Shown: positions 8,117 through 17,618 of the stretch, piece after piece
How the letters are laid out: each line of letters begins with the position of its first letter
Position numbering within the stretch: the stretch's first letter is position 1
Origin: Formosa sp. Hel1_33_131
GTDB taxonomy: Bacteria; Bacteroidota; Bacteroidia; Flavobacteriales; Flavobacteriaceae
DNA length: 64,000 nt
NCBI GenBank assembly: GCA_949499105.1
Contig: CATEFX010000021.1
Coordinates: 1 to 64,000 of the forward strand
Reading direction: 5' to 3'
Translations under genes and position numbers: made by a program
Notes under the pieces: generated by a model
The model's input: the letters and a program-made list of their open reading frames with translations, nothing else
What the model was told of the DNA's origin: nothing
Databases searched by the model: none

Positions 8117-11100
8117 ATGAAAACTATTTTCCGACTAATTATTTTTTCGGTTTTAACTCCTTTAGTTGCTTTTGCGCAATCAAAGACAATTACCGGGACT
8201 ATTAACGATGAGTTAGGTCTACCGCTTCCTGGAGTAACAATCCAAGTCAAAGACTCAAATAATCTTGGAGCTGTCACAAATTTTGATGGCGTTTTTAAAA
8301 TTTCAATTCCTTCGGATTCAAAACAAAGTATTGTTCTTTCGTATGTCGGGTATTTAACGGAAGAAGTTGATGTTTCTAAAAACACAACTGTTTCAGTAAA
8401 CTTACAAGTGGACACGGACCAACTCGATGAAGTGGTTGTTATTGGGTATGGAACGGTCCTTAAAAAAGATATTACAGGATCTTTATCCTCTGTAACCATT
8501 AAAGAGGAGGTGGCGAATCAGTCTACTTCAGTAGATCAGCTTTTACAAGGCCGTGCGGCTGGAGTACAAGTCATACAAAATGGTGGGGCTCCAGGTTCTG
8601 GAATTAGTGTTAAAATTAGAGGGACTAACAGTCTAAGAGGAAATAACGAACCGCTTTATGTGATTGATGGTGTCATTATTTCTTCAGCTGGTGAAGATGT
8701 TTTATCCGCAGGAGGGGGTCTTGAAGGTCAAGAAGTTCAAAATGGTCTAAATGGAATTAATCCACGAGATATTGAAAGCATTCAAGTATTAAAAGATGCT
8801 TCTGCCACTGCTATTTATGGGTCAAGAGGCGCCAATGGAGTTGTTTTGATCACCACTAAAAAGGGAACAAATGGGAAAGCTAAAGTCAATGCATTTCTTA
8901 CAACCTCTATAAGAACAATTACTAAAAAATATAACGTATTAGACGGATTTGGCTTTGCCAACTATGTGAATGAAATTAACGAAAATAATGGAGTTGATCA
9001 ACGTTATTTAATTGAAGGCTCCACGATTTATACATTAGAAAATGGGACTCCATTATCTGATCCAGCTCAGGAATTCAATTGGCAAGATGAGATTTATACG
9101 GACGGAATTAGTCAGAAATTTGGAGCTTCTGCTTCTGGAGGTAGTGATCAAGGAAACTACTATATATCAGCAGGTTTTGATAGTCAGCAAGGGATCGTAA
9201 AAAAATCGTCTTTTAAAAGTGGTGATGTTCGAATCAACTTAAATCAGAAGTTAAATGACAATTTAGAAATAAAAGCGCGCTTAAGTGGCTTTTTTAGCAG
9301 CTCAGACTTTGCTGAAGGGGGTGACTTAGCTGGAGGCGCAAATCGAAGCCTCGTAAGAAATGCGATTGCATTCAGACCGCTTTTGGCGTTTAACGATGAT
9401 GGTATTGATGTTTCAGGAGACGAAACCTTGACGAGCCCTTACGCTTGGATTGATGATTTTTCAGATATTTCCAAAGCAACCCGCTACATAGGATCTTTAG
9501 GGCTTACTTATAAGCTCCCTATTAAAGGGATGTCCTACGAAGTTACTTATGGAGGTAATGTTAGAAATAAAGACAGAAGACGTTGGTTTGGACCAACAAC
9601 CTTTCAAGGGAGGCCAAATGGGGCACTTCAAATGTCAACATTAAATACAAAATCACATCAGTTTAATAATCTTTTAAAATTCAATAGAAAATTTAATAGA
9701 AAACATAGAATTAATAGTTTGGTCGGCGTTACTTATGACGTCCGTAATGTAGAAAGAAGCGTTTATGCTGTTGCAGGCTTTATTACCACTCAATTTACAA
9801 CATCGCAACCTGCTTTTGGAGAGTCAATCACCAGACCATTAACGCTAGCGAAATCGGATCAACAAATAGTTTCCCTTCTAGGACGATTAAATTATACTTA
9901 TGATAATAAGTACACTTTAACAGCAACGATTAGACGTGATGGTGTTTCAAAGTTTTCAGAAGGTAATAAGTATGGTGTATTTCCATCATTTGCTTTCGCT
10001 TGGAATGTTGGTAATGAGAGTTTTGTAAAAAATTCAGATCTTTTTGAAAGTTTAAAACTTAGAGCAGGATGGGGTCAAATAGGGAACCATGGTATAAGCC
10101 CTTACGGAACGTTGTCTAATTATGGCGTGTCAGATAATCTGTATGGAAATGCGGACGGTGGCACTAATATTCCAATCGGATTATTAAATCTTTCGAATCC
10201 TGATTTAACATGGGAAACAACGGAGCAATTAAATTTTGGTTTAGATTTTAGTACTCTAAATGATGTGGTTTCAGGAACTATCGATATCTATGACAAGACC
10301 ACTAAGGATTTACTTCAAAATTCTAATATTCCAGCATCTTCTGGATTTTCAAATATTTTGGTGAACAAAGGGGCTATTTCAAATAAAGGTGTTGAAGTTG
10401 CGTTAAACTTTGTTCCGATTTCAACAGATGATATAGAATTGAGCTTTGGAGGGAATATCTCGTTTAATAAAACACAGATTACAGACTTAAACTCTCAGCC
10501 ATTACAAGGGTTCTATGAAAATGGTGTTGTAACAGACAGAAGGTTTTATTACGGTAATAGAGTTAGTGGAGGCAATCATTTTAAATCGCCAGCAAATGTA
10601 TTTGTAGAAGGAGAAGAATCGAGTCTCTTTTATGGGTTTCAAACAGACGGTATCTATCAAACTGAAGCTACTGATTTTGTTTCTCTACTTGGAGTTGATG
10701 CTGTACCTGGTGACGTGAGAATTATAGATCAGTTAACAGAAGATACTGATGGTGATGGAGTCTTAGATTCTGGCGATGGCGTGATCGATGTAAAGGATAG
10801 AACCTTTATTGGTAATCCGAATCCAGATTTTATATATGGGTTTAACATGAACTTAAGATTCAAAAGATTTACAGTTAGTGCTTTATTTAATGGGGTGTAT
10901 GGTAATGAAATTGCAAATGGTAATTTATTGCAATTAGATAATGCTGAAGCAAGTGTCCTTAACAATATCTCCCCTGAAGCCTATAACAATGCTTGGAGGC
11001 CAGACAACCAGTCAAATACCCATCCAAGAATTGGATATACGACAGTTGGCCAAGCTGCCATAACAGATCGTATCATTGAAGATGGTAGTTATTTAAGGTT

Positions 11101-11323
11101 AAACAATTTAACGATAGGCTATGATATTCCTGTCACAGAAACGAGTTTATTCGATCGTTTAAATGTTTACATCGCGGGTCAAAACTTATTTACTTGGACA
11201 AACTACAGTGGCTATGATCCAGAAGTCTCCACTTTTTTATACACAGGGCTCATAAACGGAGTGGATTTCAATGGCGCTCCTAATGCTCGAAATCTTTTAT
11301 TAGGTTTGAATATGAGCTTTTAA
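8117..11323 (+). CDS. SusC/RagA-family TonB-dependent outer-membrane glycan transporter
   Basis: A 1068-residue SusC-like protein. A signal peptide (ending VAFAQ) is followed by a CarboxypepD_reg-like beta-sandwich (~22-100, KTITGTINDELGLPLPGV), the conserved DEVVVIGYGT segment, a plug domain (LLQGRAAGVQV; IRGTNSL; VLKDASATAIYGSRGANGV) and a long beta-barrel ending in aromatic LLLGLNMSF. It forms the barrel of the SusCD uptake machine that imports oligosaccharides using TonB/ExbBD energy. It is divergent from the HTCS gene and is followed 56 bp later by the SusD gene. Confidence 0.97.
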   Translation: MKTIFRLIIFSVLTPLVAFAQSKTITGTINDELGLPLPGVTIQVKDSNNLGAVTNFDGVFKISIPSDSKQSIVLSYVGYLTEEVDVSKNTTVSVNLQVDTDQLDEVVVIGYGTVLKKDITGSLSSVTIKEEVANQSTSVDQLLQGRAAGVQVIQNGGAPGSGISVKIRGTNSLRGNNEPLYVIDGVIISSAGEDVLSAGGGLEGQEVQNGLNGINPRDIESIQVLKDASATAIYGSRGANGVVLITTKKGTNGKAKVNAFLTTSIRTITKKYNVLDGFGFANYVNEINENNGVDQRYLIEGSTIYTLENGTPLSDPAQEFNWQDEIYTDGISQKFGASASGGSDQGNYYISAGFDSQQGIVKKSSFKSGDVRINLNQKLNDNLEIKARLSGFFSSSDFAEGGDLAGGANRSLVRNAIAFRPLLAFNDDGIDVSGDETLTSPYAWIDDFSDISKATRYIGSLGLTYKLPIKGMSYEVTYGGNVRNKDRRRWFGPTTFQGRPNGALQMSTLNTKSHQFNNLLKFNRKFNRKHRINSLVGVTYDVRNVERSVYAVAGFITTQFTTSQPAFGESITRPLTLAKSDQQIVSLLGRLNYTYDNKYTLTATIRRDGVSKFSEGNKYGVFPSFAFAWNVGNESFVKNSDLFESLKLRAGWGQIGNHGISPYGTLSNYGVSDNLYGNADGGTNIPIGLLNLSNPDLTWETTEQLNFGLDFSTLNDVVSGTIDIYDKTTKDLLQNSNIPASSGFSNILVNKGAISNKGVEVALNFVPISTDDIELSFGGNISFNKTQITDLNSQPLQGFYENGVVTDRRFYYGNRVSGGNHFKSPANVFVEGEESSLFYGFQTDGIYQTEATDFVSLLGVDAVPGDVRIIDQLTEDTDGDGVLDSGDGVIDVKDRTFIGNPNPDFIYGFNMNLRFKRFTVSALFNGVYGNEIANGNLLQLDNAEASVLNNISPEAYNNAWRPDNQSNTHPRIGYTTVGQAAITDRIIEDGSYLRLNNLTIGYDIPVTETSLFDRLNVYIAGQNLFTWTNYSGYDPEVSTFLYTGLINGVDFNGAPNARNLLLGLNMSF

Positions 11324-11379
11324 ACGTACTGAAAATATAAATCTGAAAACAATTATATATATTACTAAATTTATAAATT

Positions 11380-12903
11380 ATGAAAAATTTTAAAATCATA
11401 TTATTAACGCTTATAGGAGTCCTAGTTTACTCCTGTGACATTGATGAAGAGCCAATATTCCTCGATTCAGCAGCGACTTACGGAGACCTTGAAATTGCAA
11501 CGGGTGCTTTAGATGGAATTTACCAAGGATTGACAGTCTATGGGGCACAAGAGCAACGTATTTATGCACTTAATGGTTTTTCAGGGTTTTTTACTACAGG
11601 TAGAGGCGGCGGTAATAATGTTAATAACACAAACAATCAGACCCTATTTTCTTTAAAACCAGTTTATGATATAGATTCAGAAAATATGTGGATCGCTATT
11701 TATTCTGTAATAGGGAGATGTAACGGCGCTATTAATAACATAACAACCGTTGCGTCCACCTCGGATATCAACGAGTTAGGATTCAATGATATTTCGGGTC
11801 AAGCTTACTTTGTACGCGCTTGGTCCTATTTTTCTTTAGTCCGTTTATGGGGAGATATTCCACTATGGTTAACGCTTCCTGATAGTGATAACTTAAGTAA
11901 AGCAAAAACGAGTGCAAAAGAAGTTTACGCACAAATCATCTCAGATGCCAAAATGGCTACCAGTCTTATGAACGAATCAATAGGGGCCGGTTATCCGAAA
12001 CAGCAGGCAGCAAATATGTTATTAGCTAAAGTCTATATGACACTCGCTACTAACCCCGATTTACAAGCGGATGGCAAGACTGAAAGTGACTATTGGCAAA
12101 TGGCTTATGACGAAGCTAATATGGCCTATGGACACTATAGTTTAGAACCGGATTATAGCTCTTTATTCACGGATGAAAATGAGAACTCTAACGAATCAAT
12201 TTTTGAACTTCAAATTAGTCAAGATGCTGCGAACTCTCAAATGGGTAGAAATTATACTCCGTGGAAATATAAGTCAGCACTGCATTTTGGTTGGTTACGT
12301 GTGAGTGCAGATGTATTCCTAGACCACCAGGCAACGTATCCAGATGACCCTAGACTAGAGGGTACTTACCTTTATAATTATAGCAGAGCAGATAATGGAA
12401 ACTCAGTTAAAGTATACCCCGCGATTTCTGCCAGAAGTCAATTTTCTAAATCACATCCTTATTTATTTAAGTTCACTGAAAAAGATAAAAGCCATTCCAA
12501 TCTATATGGAGATCAAAATGTAATTATTTATCGCTATGCGGAACTTCTTATTATGTTGGCTGAGATTTCTAATGAACTCCAAAATGGACAACAACTTGGG
12601 TTTATTACTGAGGTCTTAGATCGTGTAGGCATGTCAAACGCTGCCTATTTAGGAGATCAAGCGACCTTTAGAGATGCCATTATGACTGAATATCGATTTG
12701 AACTTCTTGGTGAGGGTGAAGATGCACACAATAACAGAAGACGAGGATTTGATTATTTTTTAACGCACACAATTAATAAACATAACAACAATCCAATTTT
12801 CTCTTCTAAGGTAGATTTAGAATTAAGTACAGATCCAACACAAGTAATGCAATTGCCAATTCCGCTTACTGAAGTCAATACCAACGACTTAATAGACGAC
12901 TAG
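11380..12903 (+). CDS. SusD/RagB-family surface glycan-binding lipoprotein
   Basis: A 507-residue lipoprotein with lipobox LVYSC (Cys19). The acidic residues just after the cysteine (DIDEE) match the Bacteroidota signal for surface display. SusD-type TPR helices follow (QAYFVRAWSYFSLVRLWGDIP is the characteristic SusD signature region, around residue 145; AANMLLAKVYMTL), and the C-terminal part has the RYAELLIMLAEI and EYRFELLGEGE motifs. It would form the hinged lid of the SusC transporter. The SusCD operon ends with a strong terminator. Confidence 0.96.
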   Translation: MKNFKIILLTLIGVLVYSCDIDEEPIFLDSAATYGDLEIATGALDGIYQGLTVYGAQEQRIYALNGFSGFFTTGRGGGNNVNNTNNQTLFSLKPVYDIDSENMWIAIYSVIGRCNGAINNITTVASTSDINELGFNDISGQAYFVRAWSYFSLVRLWGDIPLWLTLPDSDNLSKAKTSAKEVYAQIISDAKMATSLMNESIGAGYPKQQAANMLLAKVYMTLATNPDLQADGKTESDYWQMAYDEANMAYGHYSLEPDYSSLFTDENENSNESIFELQISQDAANSQMGRNYTPWKYKSALHFGWLRVSADVFLDHQATYPDDPRLEGTYLYNYSRADNGNSVKVYPAISARSQFSKSHPYLFKFTEKDKSHSNLYGDQNVIIYRYAELLIMLAEISNELQNGQQLGFITEVLDRVGMSNAAYLGDQATFRDAIMTEYRFELLGEGEDAHNNRRRGFDYFLTHTINKHNNNPIFSSKVDLELSTDPTQVMQLPIPLTEVNTNDLIDD

Positions 12904-12933
12904 TGGTTTAATTGGTAGTTTTATAAATTTTAT

Positions 12934-12968
12934 AAAGGCCAAAGCTAATTGCTTTGGCCTTTATGTAT
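12934..12968 (+). terminator. Rho-independent terminator after SusD gene
   Basis: AAAGGCCAAAGC, loop TAATT, GCTTTGGCCTTT: a perfect 12-bp stem 30 bp after the SusD stop, followed by a T-rich stretch. It separates SusCD from the DUF1800/DUF1501 pair. Confidence 0.9.
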
Positions 12969-13111
12969 TTTTGGTGGACTCCATTGCGAGGGATGCTGTA
13001 GATATTGGGGGGGGCTAGCAACGTTTTCAACAACAGAGACCCCTTTTATTTGGAGAAATTAAACTTATGTTCCAAATCGCAGTCCTATTAGAATTCAGGA
13101 TCAATTAACTT

Positions 13112-14497
13112 ATGAATCAAAGAGAACTCATACATTTACACTGGCGTACCGGATTTGGGGCAACGCCTGCTTTGATTGCAGCATCCACAAAGCTCAGTAG
13201 AGAAAATAATGTGAACTTACTGTTCGATGCTTCAAAAAAAATAGAGCCTATTCAAATAGATTTATCTGATTTTGGAAACTATTTTAATACACCTTACACT
13301 AAGTTAAAGAAAAATTTAGGAGAACAAAAATTTCAAAAATTAAGACAGAAAAGCCGAAAGAAAGTTAGAGAATTAAATTTTAGTTGGCTTAAAAAAATAG
13401 CAAATTCAGATCAAGTTTTAAGAGAAAAAATGACCCTTTTTTGGGCCAATATATTTGTTTGTAGAGATAATCATATTCTGCATGCGCTCAAATTTAATAA
13501 CACACTTCGGACGCATGCTTTAGGGAATTTTGGAGATTTTGTTAAAGCGATTTCTAGATCGGCCTCGATGCTCAAATACCTTAATAACAATCGAAATTTT
13601 AAGAAAAAACCAAATGAGAATTTTGCACGGGAACTCATGGAGCTTTTCACACTAGGAATTGGGAATTATTCTGAGACCGATGTTAAAGAAGCCGCTAGAG
13701 CATTCACAGGTTGGAATTTTAAACCCAACGGGGAATTTATTTTAAGAGACGCTAGACACGATCAAAATTCTAAAATATTTTTAGGGGAAACTGGAAATTT
13801 TGGAGGCGATGACATCATTGAACTAATTATAAAGCAAAAGGCCTGTGCAGAATTTATATGTACTAAAATGTATCGCTATTTTGTCAATCCATCCGTAGAT
13901 AAAGAGCATATAAGAGAATTGACTGATGTATTTTATAAAGATTATAATATTGAAACATTGATGCGTCATCTGTTTATGGCCGATTGGTTTTATGAGGAGA
14001 AAAATATCGGGGTAAAAATTAAATCGCCTGTTGAGCTAATGGTCGGGATTCACAAGGTCGTTCCATCCGTATTTAAAAAACAACGCCAAGCACAATACCT
14101 TCAAAAAATGATGGGTCAAACACTTTTATACCCTGTTAATGTAGCCGGATGGAAAGGCGATCGCTATTGGATTGATTCCAACTCATTAATGTTTCGGTTG
14201 AAACTACCATCTTTAATTCTTAATAATGCAAAAATAAGCTTGAAACCTAAAGGGGAGTTTGAAGATACTTTTGACGAATTTTATAAAGAAAAAAAACAAC
14301 GGTTCTCAGTAGATGAGAAAGAGCGTGCGTATTTTGAAACTCATTATTCTAAAGTGTCCTTTAATGAATTAAAAGAGCTGCTAGTCGTTCCACGCCTCGA
14401 TTACGATACCAGGGAGATGTTAGAGGCGTACCAACCCCAAAATTCGTTTCAATATGGTGTTCAATTGATGTCCATCCCTGAATACCAATTGTGTTAA
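13112..14497 (+). CDS. DUF1800 family protein
   Basis: A 461-residue protein with features of the DUF1800 family: an N-terminal HLHWRTGFGATP motif, then LREKMTLFWANIFVC, NENFARELMELFTLGIG, AARAFTGWNF and a C-terminal LYPVNVAGWKGDRYW. The family's biochemical role is not established. It is nearly always found next to a DUF1501 gene, as here (11 bp downstream). No clear signal peptide was seen. Lysine-rich stretches are notable (KLKKNLGEQKFQKLRQKSRK). Proximity to SusCD may be coincidental because a strong terminator lies between them. Confidence 0.88.
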   Translation: MNQRELIHLHWRTGFGATPALIAASTKLSRENNVNLLFDASKKIEPIQIDLSDFGNYFNTPYTKLKKNLGEQKFQKLRQKSRKKVRELNFSWLKKIANSDQVLREKMTLFWANIFVCRDNHILHALKFNNTLRTHALGNFGDFVKAISRSASMLKYLNNNRNFKKKPNENFARELMELFTLGIGNYSETDVKEAARAFTGWNFKPNGEFILRDARHDQNSKIFLGETGNFGGDDIIELIIKQKACAEFICTKMYRYFVNPSVDKEHIRELTDVFYKDYNIETLMRHLFMADWFYEEKNIGVKIKSPVELMVGIHKVVPSVFKKQRQAQYLQKMMGQTLLYPVNVAGWKGDRYWIDSNSLMFRLKLPSLILNNAKISLKPKGEFEDTFDEFYKEKKQRFSVDEKERAYFETHYSKVSFNELKELLVVPRLDYDTREMLEAYQPQNSFQYGVQLMSIPEYQLC

Positions 14498-14508
14498 ATA
14501 GATAGCGT

Positions 14509-15699
14509 ATGAAAAGAAGAGATTTTTTAATTAAAAGTTCAATGGCGAGTAGTGCGGTACTCGTTCCAAGTTTCATGAAAGCTTTTGAAAATTTAGACCC
14601 AACATTATTAGGCTATAAAAAACTGGTTGTTATTCAGTTGTCAGGTGGAAATGATGGTTTAAATACGATCATCCCTTACAGAAATGATTTGTATTTCTCC
14701 AACCGCCCAGGGATCTCAATCCCCAAAAACAAACTTATCGATATTGATGGAGAGTTAGGACTTAATGAAAATCTAGCCCCTTTAAAATCGTTGTATGATA
14801 AGGGGTATGTATCAATTATTAATAATGTTGGATATCCGAACCCTAGCAGATCTCATTTTAGATCCACAGATATATGGCATACCGCGAGTAGTGCTGGTGC
14901 GTATTTAGATTCTGGTTGGATGGGGCGCTATATTGACCAGTATGGGAAAAAACCGTATTCTGGAATTGAAGTAGACGACTCTTTGTCACTAATACTTAAA
15001 GGGACCACTATTAATGGGGTGGCAACAAAAGATGCCAAAAAGATGTTTAACAATGCAAAAACGCCCTTTTTTAGCAAAGTATTAGAAACCCAAACCGAGG
15101 TCCATTTAAGCGAGCATAATCTTGGCTATTTATACAAAACAATGGTAGGCGCGAAGTCTTCCGCCAAGTATATTTACGAAACAAGTAAAACAACAACCAG
15201 TACGCAATCGTATCCAAACAATCCGTTTGCAAAACAACTAAAAACAACGGCTGAATTTATTAATTCTAAGCTCGACACCAAAGTTTACTATGTTTCTATG
15301 GGAGGGTTCGACACCCATGCCAACCAAGCCAATAGACACGCACGATTACTCAAAACGTACAGCGAAGCAATGGAAGTCTTTGTGAAAGACTTGGAAGCTT
15401 CTGATTCCTTCAAAGACACATTGATTTTAACTTTTTCTGAATTCGGAAGGCGCGTTCAGCAAAATGCAGCTGGTGGGACCGATCATGGGGCTGCAAACAA
15501 TCTTTTTGTGATTGGAAAAAACCTTAAAAAACCAGGGATTTATAACGATAGCCCTGATTTATCCAATCTGGATAAAAATGGAGACCTGCACTATACAATC
15601 GATTTTAGAAGTGTGTATGCGACCTTGTTAGATCAATGGCTTGATGCGAGCCACTCAAAGGTGTTAGGCAACTCTTTTAATACGCTGAATTTCATATAA
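14509..15699 (+). CDS. DUF1501 family protein with twin-arginine-type signal
   Basis: A 396-residue DUF1501 protein. It begins MKRRDFLIKSSMASSA, a twin-arginine (Tat) type signal in the RRDFL form, so it is probably exported folded. Conserved family motifs are QLSGGNDGLNTIIPY, SMGGFDTHANQ and FSEFGRRVQQNAAGGTDHGA. These Asp/His-rich motifs resemble metal-site motifs of the alkaline-phosphatase/sulfatase superfamily, to which DUF1501 is thought to be distantly related. It is translationally close to the DUF1800 gene and the two probably work together. The substrate is unknown. Confidence 0.9.
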   Translation: MKRRDFLIKSSMASSAVLVPSFMKAFENLDPTLLGYKKLVVIQLSGGNDGLNTIIPYRNDLYFSNRPGISIPKNKLIDIDGELGLNENLAPLKSLYDKGYVSIINNVGYPNPSRSHFRSTDIWHTASSAGAYLDSGWMGRYIDQYGKKPYSGIEVDDSLSLILKGTTINGVATKDAKKMFNNAKTPFFSKVLETQTEVHLSEHNLGYLYKTMVGAKSSAKYIYETSKTTTSTQSYPNNPFAKQLKTTAEFINSKLDTKVYYVSMGGFDTHANQANRHARLLKTYSEAMEVFVKDLEASDSFKDTLILTFSEFGRRVQQNAAGGTDHGAANNLFVIGKNLKKPGIYNDSPDLSNLDKNGDLHYTIDFRSVYATLLDQWLDASHSKVLGNSFNTLNFI

Positions 15700-15858
15700 T
15701 CCTTAGAAGATTATTCCTAAATTTATTTTAGCTTCAATTCTCATAGTCTTTGCTTCAGGTGTCTCACGTTATGACCCAGATTTAAAATATTTTTGAACCA
15801 TATCATTCAAAATATATAAAATCATACGGTCTTTTTAGACTTAACTCAATTAAAAATC

Positions 15859-17280
15859 ATGGCACAATCAGTAAATTCAGGGTACCTAATCAAGCTTACA
15901 TTAGTAGCCACTTTAGGGGGCTTGTTATTTGGTTACGATACAGGAGTCATTTCAGGAACAGTAGGGTCTTTAGATAGTTTTTTTGTAATTCCAAAAGGAT
16001 TATCAGAAACGGCGGCAAGTGCTTTTAAAGGGTTTTTAGTATCAAGTGCATTAATAGGCTGTATTATTGGAGGAGTTTTTGGCGGATTAGTCAGTAAAAA
16101 GCTAGGCCGAAAAAACGGATTAATTCTAGCCGCTATTTTATTTTTAATATCAGCGTTTGGTTCTGCCATGCCAGAAATGTTTATAGGGACTTTGGGAGAA
16201 TTAGATCATACGTTTTCAACCGTATTTATTGTGTATAGAATTATTGGAGGTGTTGGCGTAGGTCTAGCATCCATGTTATCGCCTTTATACATTGCAGAAA
16301 TTGCGCCCGCAAAGAGCAGAGGGAAATTAGTTTCCTTCAACCAATTGGCTATTGTTGGTGGTTTTATGATCGTCTATTTTGTAAACTATTTTATTTCAAG
16401 AAGTGGTGGTTCAGATGAATGGTTAAATACCATTGGTTGGAGATGTATGTTTGCTTCCGAAGTGATTCCTGCCGGATTATTTTTAGGGTTATTATTCTTT
16501 GTGCCAGACACACCACGTTCTTTAATGTTGAGAAACAAACCAGAAGAAGCTTTAAAAGTTTTAGTAAAAGTCAATGGTGAAGAAGAAGGGAATAGAGTTT
16601 TGGCAGAAATTGAAGCGTCTATGAACGATAGGACTTCTGGACATATTTTATCTTTTGGTTGGCTCGTAATTATTATCGGAGTTTTAATCTCAGTTTTTCA
16701 GCAATTTGTAGGGATAAATGTGGTGCTATATTATGCCCCAGAAATCTTTAAAACAATAGCATCGGGTACAGATAGCGCCTTGTTTATGACGATTATTGTC
16801 GGCGTTGTGAACTTCTTATTTACTATAATCGCTGTAAAAACAGTCGACAAATACGGTAGAAAGCCATTAATGGTTATTGGAGCTGCAGGAATGGCCGTAG
16901 CGATGTTGTCTTTAGGTTTTGTCTTTTTCTCAGGAGCAACAGGCTATTTAGCATTATTTTGTATGATGTTGTATGTCGCAAGTTTTGCGATGAGTTGGGG
17001 ACCAGTTGCCTGGGTATTATTAGCAGAAATTTTCCCAAATAAAATTAGAGGAAAAGCACTGGCAATTGCAGTTGCAGCTCAATGGATTTCTAACTATTTA
17101 GTGTCATTAACATTTCCAATGATGAATGATAACTCCTATTTAACAGGACTGTTTAATCATGGGTTCGCTTATTGGGGATATGGAATTATGAGTGTTTTAG
17201 CAATGCTATTCATTCTAAAATACGTTCCTGAAACAAAAGGAAAAACGTTAGAAGAAATGGAAAACCTTTGGAAAAAATAA
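15859..17280 (+). CDS. Sugar/H+ symporter, MFS sugar porter family (XylE-like)
   Basis: A 473-residue, 12-helix transporter. Sugar-porter signatures are clear: GGLLFGYDTGVISG in helix 1, KKLGRKNGL (loop 2-3), SPLYIAEIAPAKSRGKLVS (loop 4-5), FQQFVGINVVLYYAPEIF (helix 7), DKYGRKPL (loop 8-9) and the terminal PETKGKTLEEME. It should bring a monosaccharide such as xylose, glucose or galactose across the inner membrane by proton symport. It lies 159 bp beyond the DUF1501 gene and plausibly takes up the end product of the polysaccharide locus. The sugar cannot be named. Confidence 0.93.
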   Translation: MAQSVNSGYLIKLTLVATLGGLLFGYDTGVISGTVGSLDSFFVIPKGLSETAASAFKGFLVSSALIGCIIGGVFGGLVSKKLGRKNGLILAAILFLISAFGSAMPEMFIGTLGELDHTFSTVFIVYRIIGGVGVGLASMLSPLYIAEIAPAKSRGKLVSFNQLAIVGGFMIVYFVNYFISRSGGSDEWLNTIGWRCMFASEVIPAGLFLGLLFFVPDTPRSLMLRNKPEEALKVLVKVNGEEEGNRVLAEIEASMNDRTSGHILSFGWLVIIIGVLISVFQQFVGINVVLYYAPEIFKTIASGTDSALFMTIIVGVVNFLFTIIAVKTVDKYGRKPLMVIGAAGMAVAMLSLGFVFFSGATGYLALFCMMLYVASFAMSWGPVAWVLLAEIFPNKIRGKALAIAVAAQWISNYLVSLTFPMMNDNSYLTGLFNHGFAYWGYGIMSVLAMLFILKYVPETKGKTLEEMENLWKK

Positions 17281-17602
17281 CAATACTATTACATAGAAAA
17301 GTTTCACCAACCCAATTGAGAAATAAATAAAATACAGGTATTCACGGGATTCGTTTTTTGGGTTTTAACAAAAGTTGGTCCCGCTGTGCCAATAAGCAGA
17401 TTCAAACAATTCATTATAATTTCCAAGCGTCTCTACTCGTGCTTTTTCTCTTTTCATACGGCCCCGAGCAAAAGAGGCTCGCGTTAGCAATGTCCTGCAA
17501 TTGCAAAATCGGGGCTTCCCTACGATCCAAACTACAAAAGCATAAATCCGATGTTTTTATGAAAATCAGTAAACTTTTTCTTGGATTTTACCACGGTTCA
17601 TT
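17281..17602. other. Non-coding stretch downstream of sugar transporter
   Basis: No credible gene was found in this 322-bp stretch. It contains the first copy of a ~67-bp repeat (17418-17486), and it forms the 3' flank of the broken outer-membrane-protein gene on the minus strand. A plus-strand open frame across 17358-17711 has no start context and runs antisense into the pseudogene, so it was not accepted. Confidence 0.6.
17418..17486 (-). repeat. 67-bp hairpin repeat, copy 1
   Basis: Imperfect direct repeat of 18596-18661, about 1.18 kb away. The shared core on the plus strand is GCGTnTCTAC.CGTGCTTTTT followed by TTTTCATACGG. Read on the minus strand, it starts with TAAC and ends with GGAAATT/AAAAATT. 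The arms around the T-rich centre (CTCGTGC / GCCCCGAG) can pair, so it may fold as a hairpin. Confidence 0.6.
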
Positions 17603-17615
17603 GTTAGGCAACGTT
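17603..17615. repeat. Inverted repeat, left arm (GTTAGGCAACGTT)
   Basis: GTTAGGCAACGTT lies 4 bp beyond the stop codon of the broken minus-strand gene and is matched in inverted orientation (12 of 13 bases) by AATGTTGCCTAAC at 18259-18271, just ahead of that gene's start. The 7-bp cores GTTAGGC and GCCTAAC fit the integron core-site consensus (GTTRRRY / RYYYAAC). Confidence 0.7.
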
Positions 17616-17618
17616 ATT

